NCBI GenBank assembly: GCA_003244185.1
Contig: QHBT01000064.1
Coordinates: forward strand, 25,437 to 89,436
Direction of reading: 5' to 3'
Length of the DNA: 64,000 bases
Source of the DNA: Candidatus Dormiibacter spiritus
Lineage (GTDB): Bacteria > Chloroflexota > Dormibacteria > Dormibacterales > Dormibacteraceae
Part shown: piece by piece, positions 58,225 through 64,000 of the stretch
Numbering within the stretch: the first letter of the stretch is position 1
How the letters are laid out: each line of letters begins with the position of its first letter
Program-made: the position numbers and the translations under genes
The notes under the pieces: model-generated
What the model saw: only the letters and a program-made list of their open reading frames with translations
Told to the model about the DNA's origin: nothing
Databases searched by the model: none

Positions 58225-59438
58225 TAGTTCAGAAGTACGGCGGCACCTCACTCAGTACAGCCCAGCGGATCAAACGGGTCAGTGAGCGGATCGCCAAGAC
58301 CGTCAGCTCAGGCCAGCAGGTGGTTGCGGTGGTCTCCGCGATGGGGCAGACCACCGACCGTCTGATACGACTGGCGAGAGAGGTCAACTGCGAACCGCCG
58401 GCGCGAGAGCTTGACATGCTGGTCGCCAACGGGGAGACGATCACGGCGCCCCTGGTGGCCATGTGCCTGCAGGGGCTGGGCGTGCCGGCGGTCTCGCTCT
58501 CCGGACCCCAGGCCGGCATCACCACCAGCCGCCACCATTCGCGGGCGCGAATCAAGGACATCCGGCCCAAGCGCATCCTGGAAGCGCTGGAGCGGGGTCA
58601 GGTGCCTGTCGTGGCCGGGTTTCAGGGCGCCACTGAAGATGCCGACATCGCCACTTTGGGACGGGGCGGCTCCGACACGACCGCCGTGGCACTGGCCGCG
58701 GCGCTCGGCGCCGAGATGTGCGAGATTCTGACCGACGTCGCCGGCATCCTGACAGCCGATCCTCGCGTGGTCGCCCGGGCGCGCCTGCTGCGCCACATCG
58801 CCTACGACGAGATCCTGGAGCTGGCGGCGGTCGGCGTCAGGGTGATGCATCCGCGGGCGGTGGAGATCGGCGAGCTGTACGGGGTGCCCATCCACGTCCG
58901 ATCGAGCTTCAGGAAAGCCCCAGGTACGATGATCGTCGATCAGGTACCGATGGAGGATCGCAAGCGTGTCAGGGGAGTGGCACACGAGACCGAGGTGGCC
59001 AAGATCACTGTGCTGGACGTGCCTGACAAGCCGGGCGTGGCGGCCGCCGTCTTCGAGCCGCTCAGTGAACATGCGGTCTCGGTCGACGTCATAGTTCAGA
59101 ACGTCTCCTCGCACGGCAGGACCGACCTCACCTTCACAGTCGCTGAGCGCGATCTTCGCCAGGCATTGCACTTGGTGGAGCAGGTGTCGAAGGAGGTCGG
59201 AGCCAAGGGAGTGAACCAGGCGGGTGGGCTGGCCAAGGTGTCGATTGTGGGGACCGGGATGCTGGGCACGCCAGGCGTGGCAGCCCGCATGTTCAGGACG
59301 CTGGCCCAAGAGCGGATCAACATCGAGATGATCTCCACCTCCGAGATCCGCATCACCTGCCTCATCGATCGCGCCGACGCGGAGCGCGCGGTGCGGGCTC
59401 TGCACGCGGCCTACGAATTGGACCAGGTCCCGGTCTGA
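58221..59438 (+). CDS. lysC: aspartate kinase
   Basis: A 405-residue aspartokinase, the first step of the aspartate pathway to threonine, methionine and lysine. KYGGTSL (4-10) starts the kinase domain, GRGGSDTTAVALAAAL (about 149-164) is the ATP-site signature, and two ACT domains occupy about 265-400 (KITVLDVPDKPGVAAAVF and VSIVGTGMLGTPGVAARMF). These imply feedback by lysine and/or threonine. The TTG start overlaps the thrB stop. The operon thereby holds four enzymes from aspartate to threonine, lacking only aspartate-semialdehyde dehydrogenase. Confidence 0.96.
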   Translation: MIVQKYGGTSLSTAQRIKRVSERIAKTVSSGQQVVAVVSAMGQTTDRLIRLAREVNCEPPARELDMLVANGETITAPLVAMCLQGLGVPAVSLSGPQAGITTSRHHSRARIKDIRPKRILEALERGQVPVVAGFQGATEDADIATLGRGGSDTTAVALAAALGAEMCEILTDVAGILTADPRVVARARLLRHIAYDEILELAAVGVRVMHPRAVEIGELYGVPIHVRSSFRKAPGTMIVDQVPMEDRKRVRGVAHETEVAKITVLDVPDKPGVAAAVFEPLSEHAVSVDVIVQNVSSHGRTDLTFTVAERDLRQALHLVEQVSKEVGAKGVNQAGGLAKVSIVGTGMLGTPGVAARMFRTLAQERINIEMISTSEIRITCLIDRADAERAVRALHAAYELDQVPV

Positions 59439-59448
59439 TAAGGACACG

Positions 59449-60459
59449 GTGCCAGTTAGCGTTGCTCTCGTCGGGCCGCCGGGCGCCGGCAAGACCACCC
59501 TGTTCAATGCTCTGACGGCCGGTCGCGGGGCCGATGGCGTGGGCATGCTGGACGTCCCTGACTCAAGACTCGGGCGGCTGGCCGCTGCCGTCGGTCCCAA
59601 GCGCATAGTGGCCGCGCAGGTGAGGCTCATAGACGCGCCGCCGGGAAGCCGCGCGCAGCGGATCGCCGCCGCGCGCGAGGCTGACGTGGTGGTCAAGGTG
59701 GTGCGAGGCTTCGGCGGCGAACCTGACCCCGCCGGCGATCTGGAGGGCATCGAGTTGGACCTCGCTCTGACCGATCTGGCGACTGTCGAGCGGCGGCTGG
59801 ACGTCGTCGGCCGGGAGGCGCGCTCGGGCCGCAAGCAGGTCGCCGGCGAGCTGGCGGTGCTGGAACGCGCGAAGGCGCATCTGGATGAAGGCCGTGGGCT
59901 GGGCAGCCTGCACCTGGCGGGCGACGAGGCGGAGGCGCTGGAACCGGTCTACGCGGTCTCGCTCAAGCCGTCAGTCGTGGTGGCCAACGTGGACGAGGTG
60001 GGGTTGGCGGACGAACGCTTGGCGGCGCGCGTCAAGGAGGTGGCCCGCGAGCGCGGCGCGGCAGCCCTGGTGGTGGCCGCCGCGCTCGAGTACGAGCTGA
60101 GCGAGCTGGCGCCGGACGAGCAGGTCGAGATGCGCGATAGCTACGGGCTGAAGGAGTCTGGTCTGGCCGAGGTGACCCGCGCGGTTTGGGCGGCGGGCGG
60201 TCTGATCACCTACTTCACGGCTGGTGAGCCCGAGGTGCGAGCCTGGCCCTGCGCCCGGGAGGCCGCCGCTCCGGTCGCCGCCGGGGTGATCCACTCCGAC
60301 TTCGAGAAGGCCTTCATCAAGGCGGAGGTCACCTCGGTCGACGACCTCGTGGCGGCGGGCTCGATGGACGTTCTGCGCAGCCAGGGCAAGCTGCGCCTGG
60401 AAGGCAAGGACTACCGCGTGCAGGACGGCGATGTGATGTTCTTCCGCGTCGGCCGCTGA
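59449..60459 (+). CDS. ychF: YchF-type GTPase/ATPase (OLA1 family)
   Basis: A 336-residue Obg-superfamily P-loop protein. Walker A is GPPGAGKTTLFNAL (about 7-20), the Asp of the G3 region is in LIDAPPG, and NVDE near 181 stands for the nucleotide-specificity motif. A C-terminal TGS domain with LITYFTAGEPEVRAW and VIHSDFEKAFIKAE is diagnostic. YchF binds ribosomes and prefers ATP in other bacteria. It is about 25 residues shorter than E. coli YchF. It starts at GTG 59449 with an AAGGA just upstream, 10 bp after lysC. Confidence 0.9.
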   Translation: MPVSVALVGPPGAGKTTLFNALTAGRGADGVGMLDVPDSRLGRLAAAVGPKRIVAAQVRLIDAPPGSRAQRIAAAREADVVVKVVRGFGGEPDPAGDLEGIELDLALTDLATVERRLDVVGREARSGRKQVAGELAVLERAKAHLDEGRGLGSLHLAGDEAEALEPVYAVSLKPSVVVANVDEVGLADERLAARVKEVARERGAAALVVAAALEYELSELAPDEQVEMRDSYGLKESGLAEVTRAVWAAGGLITYFTAGEPEVRAWPCAREAAAPVAAGVIHSDFEKAFIKAEVTSVDDLVAAGSMDVLRSQGKLRLEGKDYRVQDGDVMFFRVGR

Positions 60460-60980
60460 GCCAGCGCCCGCCCGCAGACCTCCGCCCAACGCCCGCGCGG
60501 AGCCGGCGGCGCCTGGTCTGGCTCGGCTGGGCCACCTGCGCCTGGGCGTGGATCTTCTCCCTGCAGAGCTTCTACTTCGCCGCCGGCGGCTCAGTTGGGA
60601 GCAGCGCGTTTCCACCCGCGCTCGTGCAGCCTGTCATGGAGCGGCAGCCGGCCGCCGTGGCGCTCATGTGGGGAACTGGTGCGCTCAAGGTTCTGGTCGG
60701 CCTGCTGGCGCTGGCCCTGATCGCTGGACCGCGTGGCTGGCTGGCGCGACGGCTGCTTCTTGGGGTCGCCTGGCTCGGATCTGTGCTGATCGCAGGCTAC
60801 GAGGGACTCGCGAGCCTGATCCAGCACGCGCTGATGGTGGCGGGAGTGGTGCCCATCCCGGCCGGATTGGGCGGGGAGTCCGCGCGCTGGCATCTCTGGC
60901 TTTTCGACCCCTGGTGGTTATTGGGCGGAGTTCTGCTCGGCCTGACAGCTTGGCAAGCGCGCTACCGCCACGAGTCCTAG
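60456..60980 (+). CDS. DUF3995-like membrane protein, probable CTG start
   Basis: A small membrane protein with four TM segments. The first begins at RRLVWLGWATCAWAWIF and is followed by an SFYFAAGGS segment typical of DUF3995-type proteins. This N-terminal helix lies well upstream of the first canonical start codon (GTG 60624), and the frame is open back to CTG 60456, which overlaps the ychF stop as CTGA. From that CTG the protein is 174 residues. If GTG 60624 were used, the product (118 residues) would lose its first helix. Function unknown. Confidence 0.6.
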   Translation: MSQRPPADLRPTPARSRRRLVWLGWATCAWAWIFSLQSFYFAAGGSVGSSAFPPALVQPVMERQPAAVALMWGTGALKVLVGLLALALIAGPRGWLARRLLLGVAWLGSVLIAGYEGLASLIQHALMVAGVVPIPAGLGGESARWHLWLFDPWWLLGGVLLGLTAWQARYRHES

Positions 60981-61009
60981 TCCAAGGCGGCTTGGTTAGC
61001 CTCATCCTG

Positions 61010-62266
61010 ATGCCCGAGCCAAGCGGGGAGGCCGCTGCCACCGTCAGCTACCGAGCGCTCTGGCGGGTGTCAGGGCTGCCGGCGCTGGTCCTGCTCACGC
61101 TGCTGGCCCGGGTGGGCGGCTCCGTCTGGAGCCTCGGCCTCGTGCTCTTCGTGCTCCAACGTTTTCATTCCCCCACCCTGGCCGGGCTGACCGCGGCGGC
61201 CAGCTGGCTGCCCGGCCTGATCTGCAGCCCGATCGCCGGCGCCCTTCTCGACCGCCACGGCCGCAAGGGACTCATCGCCCTCGATCTGGCTGTGGGCGTG
61301 AGCATGTTGATCAGCATCGTGGCGCTTGACCGGAGCGGGAGACTCGCCCCCGAGGTACTTGTGCTCATCGTCGGCCTTGGCTCCATCACACTGCCGCTCA
61401 CCATGACCGGCACCAGGTCGCTCATGCCGCTCCTGACGCCACAACCGCTCTGGGACCGCATGAACGCGCTCGACAGCGCCTCGCTGAACGTCACCGAGCT
61501 GCTCGGCCCGGTCGTGGCCGGCCTGCTCTTCGCGTCGGTGGGCGGCCTGGGCACGCTGCTGGTCGTGGCGGCTGTCTGGCTGGCAGCGCTCTTCTTGACC
61601 GCCCTACTGCGCGATGCGCCCACCACTCGTGGTGCCGGCTCGCTCTTCCGCGAGACGCTGGCCGGATTGCGCTACACGCTCGCCAAGCCCTCGCTGCGCG
61701 CATTGGCAGTGATACTGCCGATCTCAAACGCGGGCTGGGGCATGCTGACCATCGCTCTGCCCGTACTGGTCCTCGGCCTGCCCCACGGCGGCAGCCTTGA
61801 AGTCGGTCTGCTCTGGTCGCTGTTCGGTCTGACTGCGCTCGTCGGCAGCCTGCTTTTCGGCCGGGTCAGGACCTCGGGCCGCGAAGCCAGGCTGATCGGC
61901 GGCCTCGGCCTGGTTTCGGCTGTCGGTCTGGTGGTGGTTGCGGGTTCGGCGCTGGGTCCCGCCACGCTTCTCCTGGCCGCGGCCGGAATGGTGATCGCGG
62001 GAGTCGCCGACGGCGGCGCGAGCGTGGCCCTGTTCTCCTTCCGCCAGCGCGTGATGAACCCGGCCTGGTTCGGACGGTCCCTGGCGATCTCGATCAGTCT
62101 CAGCGTGATGGGCCTCCCGCTCGGGTCAGCGCTGGCCGGACCGCTTCTCGGCTGGTCGGTGCCAGGGACGCTGGCGATTGCGGCAGGCCTGGAATTGCTC
62201 GCGGCAGGCCTGGCACTCCGGCTGCTGCGTCACCCCGAGCCGCCTGTGTCTGCGGCTAGCAACTAG
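61010..62266 (+). CDS. MFS transporter (multidrug-type)
   Basis: A 418-residue, 12-helix major facilitator resembling enterobactin- or multidrug-type exporters. The loop after TM2 reads GALLDRHGRKGLIALDL, a variant A-motif, and a central DAPTTRGAGSLFRETLAGLRYTL linker separates the halves. No binding-site assignment is possible. It starts at ATG 61010, 29 bp after the DUF3995-like gene, with no clear ribosome binding site. The next gene in the same direction is a 38-residue membrane peptide. Confidence 0.85.
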   Translation: MPEPSGEAAATVSYRALWRVSGLPALVLLTLLARVGGSVWSLGLVLFVLQRFHSPTLAGLTAAASWLPGLICSPIAGALLDRHGRKGLIALDLAVGVSMLISIVALDRSGRLAPEVLVLIVGLGSITLPLTMTGTRSLMPLLTPQPLWDRMNALDSASLNVTELLGPVVAGLLFASVGGLGTLLVVAAVWLAALFLTALLRDAPTTRGAGSLFRETLAGLRYTLAKPSLRALAVILPISNAGWGMLTIALPVLVLGLPHGGSLEVGLLWSLFGLTALVGSLLFGRVRTSGREARLIGGLGLVSAVGLVVVAGSALGPATLLLAAAGMVIAGVADGGASVALFSFRQRVMNPAWFGRSLAISISLSVMGLPLGSALAGPLLGWSVPGTLAIAAGLELLAAGLALRLLRHPEPPVSAASN

Positions 62267-62406
62267 GATCTGCCGCGCGCAACTGAGGACCAAGTGCAGG
62301 CCGTCCGCGTGGAGGGCCTGGCTTCGGTAGACTGCGCCGCCGCGGCCCCAATTGCCGATTCTGCGTTCGCTTCATCAGCGCACGCCCCAAAATCGAGGAG
62401 AATCCA

Positions 62407-62523
62407 GTGGAACTTTCGACCTACCTGATCACGGCTGCCATCACGCCCAACAAGATCATTGCGCTCGTCGTGCTGCTCGCTCTCGTGGCCGGCGGCTATT
62501 TCTACTGGCAGCGCAGCCGCTGA
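62407..62523 (+). CDS. 38-residue single-TM membrane peptide
   Basis: A short reading frame, GTG 62407 to TGA 62521-62523, preceded by GAGGAG at 62395-62400, six bases from the start. The product begins MELSTYLITAAITPNK, has one hydrophobic helix (about 17-31) and ends in a basic WQRSR tail. The good ribosome binding site and membrane-protein composition argue that it is real. There is no known family. Confidence 0.6.
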   Translation: MELSTYLITAAITPNKIIALVVLLALVAGGYFYWQRSR

Positions 62524-62572
62524 CAGAACGGGGGGCACGCCGGACGGCATAGAGCTATGCCCGTCCGTGGCG

Positions 62573-63229
62573 TCAGCCCTCCGGCTCAGGCTCGAACGGT
62601 TGCAGCTGCTCCAGGTCATCCTTCTCCAGGCGGGCAAACAGGGCGAGGTCGTCGCCCCGCTCCAACAGCCGGCGCGGCAGGATCACAGGCGCCTTGAACC
62701 AACCGGCAGGTTTTAGGGCCACGCCGACCAGAGCGCCGTGCTCGAACAGGACCGACTCCACCTCGCCCAGAACCTGACCAGGCGTGCGCGCCATCACCTT
62801 CTCACCTGCCTCGATTTCGATCTCGTCGGCGCGCTTGTCAGCCTCCTGCGCCATTGAGGGGACACCGGGCCAGCCAGCCAGAGCCTCGCTGACGTGCTCC
62901 AGGTCCTCCGAACCGCTCGGAGTGGTGTAGCGGTAGTGGAGATAGGGCGGCAGTTGCCGAATCGCCGCCGCGTCAAGGTTGAGCTCGATCCGATCGTCGC
63001 TCTTACTGGCCAAAGCCTCCACCGGGATCAGCACGTCGTCGACCAGCAGACTTGAGCCCGGTGACAGCAGGTGGCCGCTGAAGGAGCGGCTCTCCTTCAC
63101 CACCAGCGCTCGGAGGCGAAAGTCGTTCTGATCCACCAGCGCTCGGTGCAGGGAGCCCACGTGGCTGCCGTCGCTGGCATAGACCCCAGCCCCAAGTCGC
63201 AGCTCCCCGTCGTCACCGGTTGTCGTCAC
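62573..63229 (-). CDS. PRC-barrel domain protein
   Basis: A 218-residue protein with two PRC-barrel-like beta domains: residues about 8-75 (LGAGVYASDGSHVGSLHRALVD) and about 150-210 (GEVESVLFEHGALVGVALKPAGW). A helical acidic linker joins them. PRC barrels occur in photosynthetic reaction-centre H subunits and RNA-processing proteins, and also in many uncharacterised bacterial proteins like this one. There is no signal peptide. Function unknown. Confidence 0.8.
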   Translation of the reverse strand: MTTTGDDGELRLGAGVYASDGSHVGSLHRALVDQNDFRLRALVVKESRSFSGHLLSPGSSLLVDDVLIPVEALASKSDDRIELNLDAAAIRQLPPYLHYRYTTPSGSEDLEHVSEALAGWPGVPSMAQEADKRADEIEIEAGEKVMARTPGQVLGEVESVLFEHGALVGVALKPAGWFKAPVILPRRLLERGDDLALFARLEKDDLEQLQPFEPEPEG

Positions 63230-63304
63230 TCGCCGATTACCTCCAGCGTGCGTCGGCCGACGCTGCCCGCGCGGGTGTGATCGCCAACCGCCGGGGGCCC
63301 AATC

Positions 63305-63922
63305 TCAGTCAACGCCGTAGGACCTGCGCACGTTGGGCCGGCTGAGCAGCCAGAGCACAGGGATCCCGAACACCCCCAGGCACCAGAAGGCGGCGACTAT
63401 CACCGCTGACAGCCAGCCCCAGCGCCGTCCCCGGCGCAGGCCGTAGAAGCCCAGCGCGTGCAGGACAGCCCCCGCCAGAAGCAGCGTGAGCGGGACCACC
63501 GCCTCTACCAGGAACCAGCCCAGCCGCTGCCCCGGTGGCACCCCACGCGCGGCGAGGAGAGCCAGCTGCTGGCCGCGCCAAGTGGGCGAGAGACAGTAGG
63601 CGAGGAACTGGCTAGCCTGCACCAACAGGAAGATCGCTCCCGCCGCATAGATCCAGGGCAGCAGGCCCAGGCGCGTCCCCACGGCATCCCTGCCGACCAG
63701 CGGCGGTGTCCCGGGAACCGGCGGCGGCGGCCTCTGCTCGGCGGGGGCCAGCGCCGAACGGGCTGGCGCAGGCAGGTCCGCCCGGCCAGGAACGGTCGGC
63801 GCCTGGCTGGCTGAGTCAGGCTCGGGCACCCAGCGCTGGGTGCCGCAACGGGCGCAGTAGCGATGACCCCCGTCAAGAGTGGCTCCGCAGTTGATGCAGA
63901 AGCCGACTGCGCCCTCGCTCAC
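63305..63922 (-). CDS. zinc-ribbon membrane protein, unknown
   Basis: A protein of about 205 residues. An N-terminal double-CxxC zinc ribbon (CINCGATLDGGHRYCARCG, about 9-27) is followed by a Pro/Ala-rich linker and four TM helices (about 90-110, 137-165 and two more). GTG 63922 is chosen so that the zinc ribbon is near the N-terminus; the frame continues to ATG 63994 at the window edge. Such proteins are common and uncharacterised. Confidence 0.7.
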   Translation of the reverse strand: MSEGAVGFCINCGATLDGGHRYCARCGTQRWVPEPDSASQAPTVPGRADLPAPARSALAPAEQRPPPPVPGTPPLVGRDAVGTRLGLLPWIYAAGAIFLLVQASQFLAYCLSPTWRGQQLALLAARGVPPGQRLGWFLVEAVVPLTLLLAGAVLHALGFYGLRRGRRWGWLSAVIVAAFWCLGVFGIPVLWLLSRPNVRRSYGVD

Positions 63923-64000
63923 CTGAAGATTATCGCTCGCCGGCAGCGCTGACGCCCCGACAGGCAACACGATCCGATGAGCACGTCCGGACACCCTCGT

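Noticed and set aside
60624..60980. 118-residue version of the DUF3995-like protein from GTG 60624
   Set aside because: It would discard a clear first membrane helix and the SFYFAAGG segment encoded immediately upstream in the same open frame.

Overview
The window is a compact, high-GC bacterial chromosome segment with about 60 protein genes, three tRNAs, and no phage, transposase or CRISPR array. Short overlaps (ATGA, GTGA, TTGA, TAATG) between genes are common. Two sortases (class E/D-like and class F), an F420-type luciferase-like oxidoreductase, VKOR-based disulfide chemistry, Tat-exported DUF1800/DUF1501 proteins and several apparently leaderless genes suggest a monoderm, soil-type Terrabacteria lineage, either Chloroflexota/Dormibacterota-like or actinobacterial. 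That placement is inference, because no rRNA or other decisive marker is present.

Layout. 1-7.3 kb: the end of a YqgE/AlgH gene, a crotonase paralogue, an MMPL transporter, a nucleoside/ribose salvage pair (ribokinase, nucleoside hydrolase), and a coiled-coil protein with a sortase and a C39-like cysteine peptidase. 7.3-16.8 kb: repeat element A1, a UbiG-like methyltransferase, NagA, a 57-bp tandem hairpin array, the DUF1800/DUF1501 export cluster, repeat A2, ApbE plus a ferric-reductase-like membrane protein, and PrsW with a partner. 16.9-24.7 kb: a PAS histidine kinase, an LLM oxidoreductase, repeat B1, VKOR with a thioredoxin-like partner, and a two-gene 2-aminobenzoyl-CoA (anthranilate) module. 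24.7-32.6 kb: a LacI-controlled sugar operon (regulator, binding protein, two permeases, two glycosidases) with a readable promoter/operator.

32.7-45.1 kb: a desaturase, tRNA-Leu(CAG), an AlkZ-like protein, an acyl-CoA ligase, a PHP phosphoesterase, tRNA-Arg and tRNA-Leu(GAG), a GT-C-like membrane protein, a decayed PIN toxin, a truncated surface protein with a class F sortase, a DedA fusion and an MFS transporter. 45.1-55 kb: hutI/hutH, repeat B2, an AlkA-like glycosylase, an ECF sigma factor with a small membrane partner, a MerR/SDR pair with a decayed third gene, a duplicated-domain lipoprotein with a cupredoxin, and an ornithine cyclodeaminase-family enzyme. 55-60.5 kb: an aspartate-family operon hom-thrC-thrB-lysC-ychF. 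60.5-64 kb: small membrane proteins, an MFS transporter, and PRC-barrel and zinc-ribbon proteins.

The least explained features are two families of 230-320 bp intergenic elements. Their outermost arms differ between copies but remain largely self-complementary within each copy, and three of the four begin exactly at the stop codon of the preceding gene. Also unusual are a 57-bp periodic three-hairpin array in front of nagA, two genes that appear to start at CTG inside a CTGA overlap, and several promoters that predict leaderless mRNAs.
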